Below are positions 7,192-16,451 of a DNA stretch of 64,000 nucleotides, one piece after another. Positions within the stretch are counted from its first letter, which is position 1; each line of letters begins with the position of its first letter. A model generated the notes under the pieces. It was given only the letters and a program-made list of their open reading frames with translations. It did not search any database and was not told the origin of the DNA. The position numbers were made by a program, and so were the translations under genes. The DNA lies in the NCBI RefSeq assembly GCF_002592005.1, contig NZ_NVQF01000029.1:1-64000 (forward strand). The letters run 5' to 3'. This DNA comes from Mycolicibacterium palauense. Lineage in GTDB: Bacteria; Actinomycetota; Actinomycetes; Mycobacteriales; Mycobacteriaceae.

Positions 7192-8121
7192 ATGGTTCTC
7201 ACCAATGATGTTGCAGCCCAAGTTAAGTCCGACGATCCACTCACCGCGTTCTACCGGAGCCTGGGCGCGACATACGCGGCGCGCCCGGACATCACCGTGG
7301 ACGAGGAGCGCCAGCTCTTCGAGCACTGGGGCGACTGCACGACCGAGCCGGGCGACACCGACTACGTGGTGGTCTCGGCGAACGGTGTACCCGGACTGCT
7401 GTGCGCGCCCCACGGGGTCGACACCGACCGGACCCTGCTGTGCTTCCACGGCGGCGGATGGGCCTGCGGTTCGGTCTATTCCCACCGCAAGATGTACGCC
7501 CACCTGGCGAGGGCCCTGGGCTGCCGCGCGCTGCTCGCCGACTACCGCCGCGCGCCCGAGCACCGCTACCCGGCACCGATCGAGGATGCGATGACGGCCT
7601 ACCGATGGCTGCTGGAAGAGGGGGTCGCGCCCGGCTCGATCATGTTCGCCGGCGATTCGGTCGGCGGCAACATCGCCGTGGCCACCGTGCTGCACCTACG
7701 CGACCGCGGCATCGACCTGCCGGCGGCGACGATCTCCATCTCACCGTCGTTCGATTTCGCGGCGACCGGCGAATCGATCGCCGGCAACGAATCCACCGAC
7801 GTGTTCATCAGCGGCGAGATGGTCAGGCTGGTCGGCGAACGCTACGTCGAACCCGATCGGTTCGCCGACCCGCTCATCAACCCCATCAATGCCGATCTGG
7901 CCGGCCTGCCGCCGGCCTACCTGCTCGCCGGCGGCGACGAGGTGCTGTGCAGTGATGCGGTGAGGTTCGCCGAGGCGGGCCGCGCCGCGGGCCTGGACGT
8001 CGGACTGCTCGTCCAGACCGGGATGCAGCACGTGCCGACGATGTTGGCCGGCGCGACGCCCGGCGGAGATCACGCGGTCGCCGCGGTCGCCGACTGGGCA
8101 CGCTCCCGGTTCCGGGACTGA
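7192..8121 (+). CDS. Alpha/beta hydrolase, hormone-sensitive-lipase type esterase
   Basis: A 309-residue hydrolase of family IV (HSL) carboxylesterases. The oxyanion-hole motif HGGGW is at residues 86-90 and the nucleophile elbow GDSVGG has Ser156. The acid lies in the LAGGDEVLCSDA region and the catalytic histidine in MQHVPTM near residue 282. No signal peptide, so it acts in the cytoplasm, hydrolysing a short-chain ester or lactone. ATG 7192 follows GGAAAGG. It lies behind operator copy 3 and is probably co-regulated with the isomerase, flavoprotein and GMC operon. Confidence 0.85.
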   Translation: MVLTNDVAAQVKSDDPLTAFYRSLGATYAARPDITVDEERQLFEHWGDCTTEPGDTDYVVVSANGVPGLLCAPHGVDTDRTLLCFHGGGWACGSVYSHRKMYAHLARALGCRALLADYRRAPEHRYPAPIEDAMTAYRWLLEEGVAPGSIMFAGDSVGGNIAVATVLHLRDRGIDLPAATISISPSFDFAATGESIAGNESTDVFISGEMVRLVGERYVEPDRFADPLINPINADLAGLPPAYLLAGGDEVLCSDAVRFAEAGRAAGLDVGLLVQTGMQHVPTMLAGATPGGDHAVAAVADWARSRFRD

Positions 8122-8195
8122 CGGGGCGCGCAACGACGCGACCGGCTCACGGCGTCGGTAGTCACCGAAGCAGTTTTGGTGCCGTTCGCCGCTGT

Positions 8196-8266
8196 GGACA
8201 ACCGCCCGACGCAAACTGTCCGCCAAGGACATCCACGGGGCGCGGCGGCGAACCTAAGCTCGGCTC
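8196..8266 (+). promoter_or_regulatory. Probable leaderless promoter of the aminotransferase operon with GGACA/TGTCC repeats
   Basis: A TAAGCT -10-like hexamer (8255-8260) ends 6 bp before the ATG at 8267, and no ribosome-binding site precedes that ATG. This is the arrangement of leaderless mycobacterial transcripts. Upstream are GGACA (8196-8200), its inverted copy TGTCC (8217-8221) and another GGACA (8227-8231), possible sites for the PucR regulator encoded at the end of the operon. Confidence 0.35.
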
Positions 8267-9631
8267 ATGACGACGACGTTGCCGGCCCACGCGGTCGGCG
8301 GACCGGACCTCCCCCAGGTTCGCCGGGTATCCACCGCGGTGCCGGGCCCCCGATCGAACGCCCTGGCCCGGCGGCGCGCGGCCGCGCTGCCGGCCGGGCT
8401 GGCCAGCAGCGCCGAGGTCTACGTCGCCGCCGCCGGCGGGGGCGTCGTCGTCGACGTCGACGGCAACTCGTTCATCGACCTCGGCAGCGGCATCGCGGTC
8501 ACCACCGTGGGCAACTGTGCGCCCGCGGTGGTCGCCCGAGCCACCGAACAGCTGCGGCGCTACACCCACACCTGCTTTTTGGCCACCCCCTACGAGCCCT
8601 ATCTCGAGGTCGCCGAGACCCTCGACCGGCTCACCCCCGGCGCATTCGAGAAGCGCACCGCCCTGTTCAACACCGGCAGCGAGGCGGTGGAGAACGCCGT
8701 GAAATACGCCCGCGCCGCCACCGGGCGCCCCGCTGTCGTGGTGTTCGACCACGCCTTCCACGGCCGCTCCCTGCTCACCATGACGATGACGGCCAAGAAC
8801 CGGCCCTACAAGCACGGTTTCGGCCCGTTCGCCCCCGAGGTGTACCGGGCGCCGATGGCCTACCCGTACCGGTGGCCCTCCGGTCCCGAGCACTGCGCCG
8901 CGGAGGCGTTCGCCCAGTTCGCCCACCTGATCGACGCCCAGATCGGCCCCGATCAGGTGGCCGCCGTGGTGGTCGAACCCATCCAGGGCGAGGGGGGCTT
9001 CATCGTGCCGGCCGCGGGATTCCTGCCCGCGGTCGCCGAGTTCTGCCGACAGCGCGGCATCCTGCTGGTCGCCGACGAGGTGCAGACCGGCATCGCGCGC
9101 ACCGGCGCCTGGTTCGCCAGCGAGCACGAGGCGCTGGTCCCCGACCTCGTCGTCACCGCCAAGGGGCTGGCCGGTGGCCTGCCGCTGGCCGCGGTCACCG
9201 GCCGCGCCGAGGTCATGGACGCCGCGCACCCCGGCGGCATCGGCGGCACCTACAGCGGCAACCCGGTGGCCTGCGCCGCCGCGCTCGGGGTGTTCGACGA
9301 GATCCGCCGCCACGACCTGCTCGGCCGGGCCCACACCCTCGGCGAGCAGATGGTGACCCACCTGCGCGCCATCGCCGCCACGACCGGCGTCATCGGCGAG
9401 ATCCGCGGCCGCGGCGCGATGATCGCCGCCGAACTCGTGCACCCCGGCACCACCGACCCCCACCACGACGCCGTCACCAGCGTCACACGGCACTGCCAGC
9501 GCCACGGCGTGCTGACCCTGACCGCGGGCACCCACGGCAACGTGCTGCGGTTCCTGCCGCCGCTGTCCATGCCCGACGACCTGCTCACCGAGGCCTTCAC
9601 CGTGCTGGGTGAGGGCTTCGCGAGCCTGTGA
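8267..9631 (+). CDS. gabT: 4-aminobutyrate / 5-aminovalerate aminotransferase
   Basis: A 454-residue class III PLP aminotransferase. It shows the substrate/PLP loop FNTGSEAVENA, the VVADEVQTGIARTG-type aspartate motif (here LLVADEVQTG) and the Schiff-base lysine in VVTAKGLAGG at about residue 299. It moves the terminal amine of GABA or 5-aminovalerate to 2-oxoglutarate, giving succinate or glutarate semialdehyde. Downstream partners (a semialdehyde dehydrogenase, a CoA-transferase and a glutaryl-CoA-dehydrogenase-like enzyme) favour the five-carbon route, though GABA is probably also used. First gene of a tightly packed rightward operon, apparently leaderless. Confidence 0.9.
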   Translation: MTTTLPAHAVGGPDLPQVRRVSTAVPGPRSNALARRRAAALPAGLASSAEVYVAAAGGGVVVDVDGNSFIDLGSGIAVTTVGNCAPAVVARATEQLRRYTHTCFLATPYEPYLEVAETLDRLTPGAFEKRTALFNTGSEAVENAVKYARAATGRPAVVVFDHAFHGRSLLTMTMTAKNRPYKHGFGPFAPEVYRAPMAYPYRWPSGPEHCAAEAFAQFAHLIDAQIGPDQVAAVVVEPIQGEGGFIVPAAGFLPAVAEFCRQRGILLVADEVQTGIARTGAWFASEHEALVPDLVVTAKGLAGGLPLAAVTGRAEVMDAAHPGGIGGTYSGNPVACAAALGVFDEIRRHDLLGRAHTLGEQMVTHLRAIAATTGVIGEIRGRGAMIAAELVHPGTTDPHHDAVTSVTRHCQRHGVLTLTAGTHGNVLRFLPPLSMPDDLLTEAFTVLGEGFASL

Positions 9632-9647
9632 CCACCCTGGAGGACCG

Positions 9648-10847
9648 ATGACCACCACCGCCGCCCGACCCGCCACGACCGGCACCTACGCACCGCTGGA
9701 GCTCTTCGACACCGCCCGGCTGCTCGAGGACGACGAACGCGAGATCGCCGCAACCGTCCGCCGATTCGTCGAGACCCGGCTCAAGCCCGACATCGGCGAC
9801 TGGTTCGAGTCGGCCACCCTGCCCAGGGAGCTGGGCCGGGAGTTCGGCAACCTCGGACTCCTCGGCATGCACCTGCAGGGCTACGGCTGCGCGGGCACCA
9901 ACGCCGTGAGCTACGGGCTGGCCTGCCTGGAGCTGGAGGCCGGCGACAGCGGCTTCCGCAGCTTCGTCTCGGTGCAGGGCTCGCTGTCGATGTTCTCCAT
10001 CCACGCGTTCGGCTCCGACGAGCAGAAGAACCAGTGGCTGCCCCGGCTGGCCACCGGTGAGGCGATCGGCTGCTTCGGGCTCACCGAACCCGACTTCGGC
10101 TCCAACCCGGCCGGGATGCGCACCCGCGCACGCCGCGACGGCGGCGACTGGGTGCTCAACGGCACCAAGATGTGGATCACCAACGGCAACCTCGCCGACG
10201 TCGCGACCGTCTGGGCGCAGACCGACGAGGGCATTCGCGGATTCCTGGTCCCCACCGACACACCCGGGTTCACCGCCAACCCGATTCACCGCAAGCTGTC
10301 GCTGCGCGCCTCGGTGACCTCCGAGCTGGTGCTCGACAACGTGCGGCTGCCCGCCTCGGCGCAGCTGCCACACGCCCGCGGGCTCGGCGCCCCGCTGTCG
10401 TGTCTCGACGAGGCCCGGTTCGGCATCGTGTTCGGCGCCCTGGGCGCGGCCCGCGACAGCCTGGAGACCGCGATCGACTACACCCGCTCGCGCGAGGTGT
10501 TCGACCGGCCACTGTCCAGCTACCAGCTGACCCAGGAGAAACTGGCCAACATGACCCTCGAACTCGGCAAGGGCATGCTGCTGGCGGTGCACCTGGGCAG
10601 GATCAAGGACGCCGAGGGCGTACGCCCCGAACAGGTCAGCCTGGGCAAGCTCAACAACGTCCGGGAGGCGCTGGCCATCGCCCGGGAGTGCCGAACCCTG
10701 CTGGGCGGCAGCGGCATCACGCTGGAGTACTCGCCGCTTCGGCACGCCAACAACCTGGAATCGGTGCTGACCTACGAGGGCACCTCCGAGATGCACCTGC
10801 TGTCCATCGGCAAGGCGCTCACCGGCCACGGCGCGTTCCGGTCATGA
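9648..10847 (+). CDS. Acyl-CoA dehydrogenase, glutaryl-CoA dehydrogenase-like
   Basis: A 399-residue acyl-CoA dehydrogenase. The FAD-contact segment GLTEPDFGSNPAGM and KMWITNGNLADVATVW are intact. The catalytic glutamate lies in TYEGTSEMHLLSIGKALTG (about Glu377), a sequence context shared with glutaryl-CoA dehydrogenases. It would oxidise and decarboxylate glutaryl-CoA to crotonyl-CoA, passing electrons to ETF. ATG 9648 follows TGGAGGA at good spacing and sits 16 bp after the aminotransferase. The operon supplies glutarate semialdehyde oxidation and CoA activation, which supports this substrate. Confidence 0.85.
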   Translation: MTTTAARPATTGTYAPLELFDTARLLEDDEREIAATVRRFVETRLKPDIGDWFESATLPRELGREFGNLGLLGMHLQGYGCAGTNAVSYGLACLELEAGDSGFRSFVSVQGSLSMFSIHAFGSDEQKNQWLPRLATGEAIGCFGLTEPDFGSNPAGMRTRARRDGGDWVLNGTKMWITNGNLADVATVWAQTDEGIRGFLVPTDTPGFTANPIHRKLSLRASVTSELVLDNVRLPASAQLPHARGLGAPLSCLDEARFGIVFGALGAARDSLETAIDYTRSREVFDRPLSSYQLTQEKLANMTLELGKGMLLAVHLGRIKDAEGVRPEQVSLGKLNNVREALAIARECRTLLGGSGITLEYSPLRHANNLESVLTYEGTSEMHLLSIGKALTGHGAFRS

Positions 10848-12304
10848 CCGCGCGCCTCGAGCAGCTGGTGGCCGGGCGGTGGTCCCCCGGCCGGGCTGAC
10901 GCGCTGCGCAGCCTCAACCCGGCCCGTCCGGCCAGCGTGGTCGCCGAGGGCGGCGGCGCCGCACCCGCCGACGTCGACGCCGCCGTCGAGGCCGCCGCGG
11001 CCGCCGCGCGCGGCTGGGCCCGCACCCCGATGCACCAACGCGGCGCGGTGCTGCTGGCCGCCGCCGACCTGGTCGACCGCAACGCCGAGGCGTGGGGGCT
11101 GGAACTGGCCGCCGAGGAGGGCAAGACCCGGGCCGAGGGCGTCGGCGAGGTGCGCCGGGCCGCGCAGATCCTGCGCTACTACGGCAACGAGGGCGACCGG
11201 CAGGCCGGCGAGATCTTCGCCTCGCCGCGCGCCGGGGAACAGATCCTGGTGACCCGCAAGCCGATCGGGGTCATCGCGGTGATCACCCCGTTCAACTTCC
11301 CGATCGCCATCCCGGCATGGAAGATCGCGCCGGCGCTGGTCTACGGCAACACCGTGGTGTGGAAACCGGCCAGCACCGTGCCGCTGCTGGCCATGCGGCT
11401 GGCCCAGGCGCTCACCGCGGCCGGGCTGCCGCCGGGCGTGCTCAACCTGGTGATCGGCGACGCCGAGTGCGGCACCGCGATCGTCGGCCACGACGGCATC
11501 GGCGCCGTCACGTTCACCGGGTCCACCGGTGTCGGGCGGCGCATCGGCGCCGGGGCCGCCGCCCGCGGTGTTCCGGTGCAGGCCGAGATGGGCGGCAAGA
11601 ACGCCGCCCTGGTGCTCGACGACGCCGACCTGGACCTGGCGCTGGAGCAGGTGATGCTCGGGGCGTTCCGCTCCACCGGACAGAAGTGCACCGCCACCTC
11701 GCGGCTCATCGTCACCGACGGTATCGCCGAGCGGTTCCTGTCCGCACTGGCCGACCGGGTGCACACCCTGGCCGTGGGCGACCCCACCGACGATGCCACC
11801 GAGATGGGTCCGGTGATCAGCGGTACGGCGCGGCAGGCGATCTCGGCGGGCATCGCCGCCGCGGTGGCCCAGGGTGCCACCGTGCTGGCCGGCGGCCGGC
11901 CCTACGCCGAGGGTCCGCTGGCCGAGGGCTACTTCGTGGCCCCGACGGTCGTCGAACTGGCGAGCACCGCGGCCGACATCTGGCGCTACGAGCTGTTCGG
12001 ACCGGTGCTGGCGGTCACCCGCGCCGCCGACGCCGAGCAGGCGTTCGGGCTGGCCAACGACAGCGAGTTCGGGCTGTCCGCGGCGGTGTTCACCCAGGAC
12101 CTCACCCGCGCGCTGGAGGCCGTCGAGCATCTCGACGTGGGTGTGCTGCACGTGAATTCCGAATCCGCCGGCGCCGACCCGCACGTGCCCTTCGGCGGGG
12201 CCAAGAAGAGCGGGCTGGGCCCCAAGGAGCAGGGCGCCGCGGCCCGGGAGTTCTTCACCCACACCACCACGGTGTACCTGCGCGGCGGGAGGCCGGGGGC
12301 ATGA
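10844..12304 (+). CDS. Aldehyde dehydrogenase (glutarate/succinate semialdehyde dehydrogenase-like)
   Basis: A 486-residue NAD(P)-dependent aldehyde dehydrogenase. The proton-abstracting Glu248 lies in AEMGGKNAAL and the catalytic Cys282 in STGQKCTATSR. The PFNFPIAIPAWKIAPAL segment recalls the KGSADH/2-oxoglutarate-semialdehyde subgroup. The start overlaps the preceding stop by ATGA. In this operon it should oxidise the semialdehyde released by the aminotransferase: glutarate semialdehyde from 5-aminovalerate, or succinate semialdehyde from GABA. Confidence 0.88.
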   Translation: MTARLEQLVAGRWSPGRADALRSLNPARPASVVAEGGGAAPADVDAAVEAAAAAARGWARTPMHQRGAVLLAAADLVDRNAEAWGLELAAEEGKTRAEGVGEVRRAAQILRYYGNEGDRQAGEIFASPRAGEQILVTRKPIGVIAVITPFNFPIAIPAWKIAPALVYGNTVVWKPASTVPLLAMRLAQALTAAGLPPGVLNLVIGDAECGTAIVGHDGIGAVTFTGSTGVGRRIGAGAAARGVPVQAEMGGKNAALVLDDADLDLALEQVMLGAFRSTGQKCTATSRLIVTDGIAERFLSALADRVHTLAVGDPTDDATEMGPVISGTARQAISAGIAAAVAQGATVLAGGRPYAEGPLAEGYFVAPTVVELASTAADIWRYELFGPVLAVTRAADAEQAFGLANDSEFGLSAAVFTQDLTRALEAVEHLDVGVLHVNSESAGADPHVPFGGAKKSGLGPKEQGAAAREFFTHTTTVYLRGGRPGA

Positions 12305-13410
12305 CGGGTGGTTCGGCGCTCGACGGTGTGGTGGTGGTCGACTTCAGCCGGGTGCTGGCCGGCCCGTACGCCACCATGATGCTCGGCGACTTCGGCGCCG
12401 AGGTCATCAAGGTGGAACGCCCGGGCACCGGCGACGACACCCGCCACTGGGGCCCGCCCTACGACTCCGGCGGGGTGGCAACCTATTTCAACGCCGTCAA
12501 CCGCAACAAACGCTCGGTGGTGCTCGACCTCACCGACCCCGCCGACCGGGCACGCGCGGTGGACCTGGTCGCCGGCGCCGACGTCGTGGTGGAGAACTTC
12601 CGGCCGGGCACCATGGAGAAGCTGGGCCTGGGCTACGCGGACCTGCGGGCGGTGCGCCCCGACGTGATCTACTGCTCGATCACCGGATTCGGCCGCGGCG
12701 CCGGCGCCGCCCTGCCGGGCTACGACCTGCTGGTGCAGGCCGTCGGCGGCCTGATGAGCGTCACCGGACCCACCCCGGGTGACCCGACCAAGGTCGGCGT
12801 CGCCGTCGTCGACGTGCTGGCCGGGCTGCACGCGCTCAGCGGCATCCTGGTCGCGCTGGCCCACCGTGACCGCACCGGGCAGGGTCAGCGGGTCGACACC
12901 GACCTGTTCTCGGTGCTGTTGTCGTCCATGGTCAATCAGGCCTCCGGCTATCTCGGCGCCGGGGTGGTGCCGCAGATCATGGGCAACCGGCACCCCAGCA
13001 TCGCGCCGTATCAGACCTTCGCGACCGCGGACCGCCCGATCGCGGTGGCCGTCGGCAACGACAAACAGTTCGCGGCGTTCAGCGGCGCGATCGGCCTGGC
13101 CGAACTCGCCGCCGACCCGCGCTTCGCCACCAATCCGCAGCGGGTGGCCCACCGCGACGCGTTGTGCGCGCTGATCGAGCCCGCTCTGCGCGGCCACGGC
13201 GCCGACCACTGGTACCGCACCCTGACCGCCGCGGGGGTGCCGGCCGGGCCGATCAACGATCTGGCCGAGGCGTTCGACTTCGCCCGGCGACTCGGCATCG
13301 ACGCGGAGGTGACGATCCCGGGAAGCCCGGCGCCGCAGGTCGCCAATCCCGTCACGCTGTCGGCGACCCCGGTGCGCTACCGCAGCGGGCCGCCGCGGCT
13401 GGGATCCTGA
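12301..13410 (+). CDS. CaiB/BaiF class III CoA-transferase (succinyl-CoA:glutarate type)
   Basis: A 369-residue family III CoA-transferase. It shows the N-terminal VVVDFSRVLAGPYATMMLGDFGAEVIKVE CoA-binding region (split across residues 10-38), VENFRPGTMEKLGL, and the catalytic aspartate in GYDLLVQA (about Asp142). In context it should transfer CoA from succinyl-CoA to glutarate, making glutaryl-CoA for the acyl-CoA dehydrogenase two genes upstream. ATGA overlap with the aldehyde dehydrogenase. Its 3' end overlaps the convergent PucR gene by 34 bp. Confidence 0.87.
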   Translation: MTGGSALDGVVVVDFSRVLAGPYATMMLGDFGAEVIKVERPGTGDDTRHWGPPYDSGGVATYFNAVNRNKRSVVLDLTDPADRARAVDLVAGADVVVENFRPGTMEKLGLGYADLRAVRPDVIYCSITGFGRGAGAALPGYDLLVQAVGGLMSVTGPTPGDPTKVGVAVVDVLAGLHALSGILVALAHRDRTGQGQRVDTDLFSVLLSSMVNQASGYLGAGVVPQIMGNRHPSIAPYQTFATADRPIAVAVGNDKQFAAFSGAIGLAELAADPRFATNPQRVAHRDALCALIEPALRGHGADHWYRTLTAAGVPAGPINDLAEAFDFARRLGIDAEVTIPGSPAPQVANPVTLSATPVRYRSGPPRLGS

Positions 13411-14915
13411 CCGGCCCGCCGGTCGGCGACCACGCGGGTGGCGTTGACGGCCAGCCACAGCTGTGCCCGCGCCCCGGCGGACTCCAGGTCGTCGCCGAGT
13501 GCGTCGCGGATGCGCCGCATCCGGTTACGCATGGTGTGCCGGTGCACCCCCAGCTGCGCGGCCGCGGTCTCCAGGTGCCCGTTGCACCGCAGAAACGCCT
13601 CGAGCGTGGCAACCAGATCCGCGTCGCCCTCCAGCGGATCCAGCGGCGCGGCCAGCACCCGCAGTTCGGCCGGGCCGCGTCCGCCGAGCAACACGCCCAG
13701 GGCGCCCAGCTCGGTGAAGTCGGTGAACCGGCGGGTATCGCCGCGGGCGGCGATGCGCGCCTGTTCCAGGCCCAGGGCGACATCGCCCAGCGGCACCGGA
13801 CGGCTCAGTCCCCCGCCGGGTGCGGGCACCAGCTCGGCGGCCAGCGCCGCGGCGCGGCCGCGGCCCCCGGCGGCGGGAAGCACCGCCACGATCTCGTCGC
13901 CGGTCCCCTCACCCATCACGTCGCCGCCGCGGCCGGTCACGGTCATCAGATAGGGGCCCCCGGCCGCCAGCAGCCGGCCCACGTCGTGTTCGGCGGTCAG
14001 CACCGGGCCGACCCCGCGCAGCACCAGCACCACCACCTCGGCGCCCGGATCGAAACCGAAGTACCGCAGCACCCCGGCGTCGACGACGCCGCGGCCGCAC
14101 ACCATCTCGGCGGTGACCGCGGTGCGCAGCCGCTGTTCGGCGTCGACGACCCGGGCGGGCTTCTCCAGGGCGATCGAGATCAGCGACACCGCGTGCGCCA
14201 CCACCAGGCGATCGGCGTGCGACAGCGGGCCCGCGGTGCGCACCGCCAGCCGTCCGCGCACCGGCCGGGCGGCCCGCAGCGTCTGCACGCTCACCAGCGC
14301 CGCGCCGTCGGCCGTGACGTACCCTCCGCGCCCGGTCGCGCCGTCGGCCAGGATCCGCACCAGCCGATCGGTGTCGTCGCCGCCGGCGGCCAGCGCCCGG
14401 CCGTCGTTGTCGACGACCACCACCGCGGCGGCCAGGCAGTCGGCCAGCGCGGCCACCACCGCGGGGATGCCCCCGCGCAGCGTCGCGCGCGCCAGCACCT
14501 CCTGCCGATCGACCACGCGGTGAACGGCGTGCACCTCGTCGGCGGTGACCGCGTCGATCACCACCCGGGCGATCGCAATGAACGGTGTCGACGGGGGCAC
14601 CCGCAGCACCGGCAGGCCCAGCCGGTCGCCGGCCGTGCGGACGCCGTCGGGGACCGCGGCAAAGGTGGTGCCGGTGTCCACGGCCAGGGCGGCCACCCCC
14701 GCCGCGGCCAACCGTGCCACATAGTCGAACTGGGCTGCCGTCCCGGCGCCCAGGGTGATGCCCGTCGTCATCACCAGCTCGCCGCCGGACAGGTACGGGG
14801 TGGGGTCGGCGAGCTCGATGGCGTGCGCCCAGGCGATCTCCCGGTCGGCGCCGGCGGCCCCGGCCACCAGGGACAGGCCGAGGCCCGGTGCCCGCGCCAG
14901 CCCGCGGGCCGTCAT
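13377..14915 (-). CDS. PucR family transcriptional regulator
   Basis: About 512 residues. A PucR N-terminal ligand domain (ELVMTTGITLG, VAALAVDTGTTF) occupies roughly 1-130. A GGDEF-like middle region follows, and the C-terminal PucR helix-turn-helix reads AFLRCNGHLETAAAQLGVHRHTMRNRMRRI (positions about 440-470). Family members usually activate nitrogen-compound catabolism. It lies between the aminotransferase operon (convergent) and the amidohydrolase genes (same strand, 16-bp gap), so it probably controls one or both. ATG 14915 is preferred; the frame stays open upstream into the preceding gene. Confidence 0.87.
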   Translation of the reverse strand: MTARGLARAPGLGLSLVAGAAGADREIAWAHAIELADPTPYLSGGELVMTTGITLGAGTAAQFDYVARLAAAGVAALAVDTGTTFAAVPDGVRTAGDRLGLPVLRVPPSTPFIAIARVVIDAVTADEVHAVHRVVDRQEVLARATLRGGIPAVVAALADCLAAAVVVVDNDGRALAAGGDDTDRLVRILADGATGRGGYVTADGAALVSVQTLRAARPVRGRLAVRTAGPLSHADRLVVAHAVSLISIALEKPARVVDAEQRLRTAVTAEMVCGRGVVDAGVLRYFGFDPGAEVVVLVLRGVGPVLTAEHDVGRLLAAGGPYLMTVTGRGGDVMGEGTGDEIVAVLPAAGGRGRAAALAAELVPAPGGGLSRPVPLGDVALGLEQARIAARGDTRRFTDFTELGALGVLLGGRGPAELRVLAAPLDPLEGDADLVATLEAFLRCNGHLETAAAQLGVHRHTMRNRMRRIRDALGDDLESAGARAQLWLAVNATRVVADRRAGQDPSRGGPLR

Positions 14916-14931
14916 CGCCACGGCACCGACC

Positions 14932-15741
14932 TCACCCGCGGTACGCCGCGCCCGCGCCGCTGGCCCGGCGGACCTGTTCGGCCTCGTCGACGAACGCGCC
15001 GAACAGTGCCCGCCGGTCGGCCTCGGGCCCGTCGTCGTCCTCGGGGTGCCACTGCACCCCCAGGGAGAAGCGCGCCGGGTCCTCGATGGCCTCGACGATG
15101 CCGTCCAGGGCCCGCGCGGCGACCACCAGACCCGCACCGACGCGGTCGACGGCCTGATGGTGTCCCGAACGTCCGATGATCCGGTCGGCGCCCAGGATGC
15201 CGGCGAGCAGGGTGCCCGGGACGACATCGATGGGTTCATCGACGAATTCGGGTTCGCCGGGCGCGCCGTGGTGCAGCGCATAGTCGGCGATGTCGCCGAT
15301 GATGGTGCCGCCGCGGGCGACGTTGAGCAGCTGCGATCCCCGGCAGATCCCGAACACCGGGATGCCGGCGGCCTCGGCGGCCGCGATCGCGGCGAACGCG
15401 TCGCGGTCGGCGCGGGCATCCACGCCGTAGGCGGTGGGGTTCGGCTCGGGGTTGCCGTAGCAGGATCCGTCGATGTCGCCGCCGCCGAGCAGCAGCAGCC
15501 CGTCGAAATCCGTCACCGCGGCGGGGTCCGCCAGCGGGACGGAGGTGTCCAGCAGCCGGTAGCCGGCGCCGGCGTCGAGCAGCGTGCTCAACGCCACCCG
15601 GGTGAACCGGGTGATCAGCGCGGCGTCGGCGGTACTGATGTCGGGGAAGTTCAGCGAGGCCAGGACCGCGATGGTGGCCCGCGGAGCGTCCGGCATCGGC
15701 TGCGGCGGAAGCACATTCTCGCGCAGTACCCGGGCGGTCAT
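14932..15741 (-). CDS. Class I glutamine amidotransferase-like hydrolase, PuuD-type
   Basis: A 269-residue gamma-glutamyl hydrolase of the PuuD group. The nucleophile is Cys133 in GICRGSQLLN and the catalytic His/Glu lie in GVQWHPED. In the puu route PuuD frees GABA (or 5-aminovalerate) from its gamma-glutamyl conjugate; here the upstream glutamine-synthetase-like ligase would make that conjugate. ATG 15741 follows GAAGGGAA and overlaps the stop of a second PuuD-like gene by 4 bp. Having two paralogues side by side suggests different chain lengths or heteromeric action. Confidence 0.87.
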   Translation of the reverse strand: MTARVLRENVLPPQPMPDAPRATIAVLASLNFPDISTADAALITRFTRVALSTLLDAGAGYRLLDTSVPLADPAAVTDFDGLLLLGGGDIDGSCYGNPEPNPTAYGVDARADRDAFAAIAAAEAAGIPVFGICRGSQLLNVARGGTIIGDIADYALHHGAPGEPEFVDEPIDVVPGTLLAGILGADRIIGRSGHHQAVDRVGAGLVVAARALDGIVEAIEDPARFSLGVQWHPEDDDGPEADRRALFGAFVDEAEQVRRASGAGAAYRG

Positions 15742-16451
15742 CGTGATTCCCTTCGTGTGCGCGAGCGGTCGACGAGGTCGGCGAACAGCGCGGCGTCGGT
15801 GATGGAGGTGGCGTAGCGGTCCTCGGGATGCCACTGGACGGCGACGATGTCGGCGCGCTCGTGTTCGACGGCCTCGATGACACCGTCGGCGGCCGTGGCG
15901 CTGACGGTCAGCCCGGGGGCCAGCCGTTCCACGGCCTGATGGTGATAGGACGACACGGTGAGGCATTCGGTGCCGACGACGGCGTGCAGCCGCGACCCGG
16001 GCCGCACGGCCACGTGGTGAACACCGTTGTGGTGGGCGGTGTCCGAGTCGGGCAGGTGCTGAACCAGGGTGCCGCCCAGGGCCGCGTTGAGCACCTGCAG
16101 GCCCCGGCAGATCGCCAGCGTGGGGATGGCGGCCTCGATCACCGCCCGGGTCACGCCGAGGTCGAACTCGTCCTGGAAGGCCACCGTGTCCTTCGTGCCG
16201 GGGTGCGGGGCGGCGCCGTAGCGGCGGGGTTCGACGTCGGCGCCGCCGGGCATGAGGACCCCGTCGAAGGCCCCCAGCCGCGCGGGCAGCTCGGCCAGCG
16301 GGTCGGCGGCGGGACCGTGCAGGACGACCGGTTCACCCCCGACCCCCCAGACCGCCTCGCACAGCGCCTCGGCGGCCAGGGTCGCCGAGAAGCGCAGGAT
16401 GGGGACCTGCGCGGCCCACCGGCCGACGACGGCGACCAGCGGTCGGGTCAC
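15738..16451 (-). CDS. Second class I glutamine amidotransferase-like hydrolase, PuuD-type
   Basis: A 237-residue paralogue of the next gene. Nucleophile Cys115 in AICRGLQVLN; catalytic histidine and glutamate in AVQWHPED. It also carries the conserved HHQAVERLAPGL segment of PuuD proteins. GTG 16451 overlaps the preceding stop by GTGA. Predicted role is hydrolysis of gamma-glutamyl amides of amino acids such as GABA or 5-aminovalerate. Which paralogue serves which substrate cannot be told from the sequence. Confidence 0.85.
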   Translation of the reverse strand: MTRPLVAVVGRWAAQVPILRFSATLAAEALCEAVWGVGGEPVVLHGPAADPLAELPARLGAFDGVLMPGGADVEPRRYGAAPHPGTKDTVAFQDEFDLGVTRAVIEAAIPTLAICRGLQVLNAALGGTLVQHLPDSDTAHHNGVHHVAVRPGSRLHAVVGTECLTVSSYHHQAVERLAPGLTVSATAADGVIEAVEHERADIVAVQWHPEDRYATSITDAALFADLVDRSRTRRESR

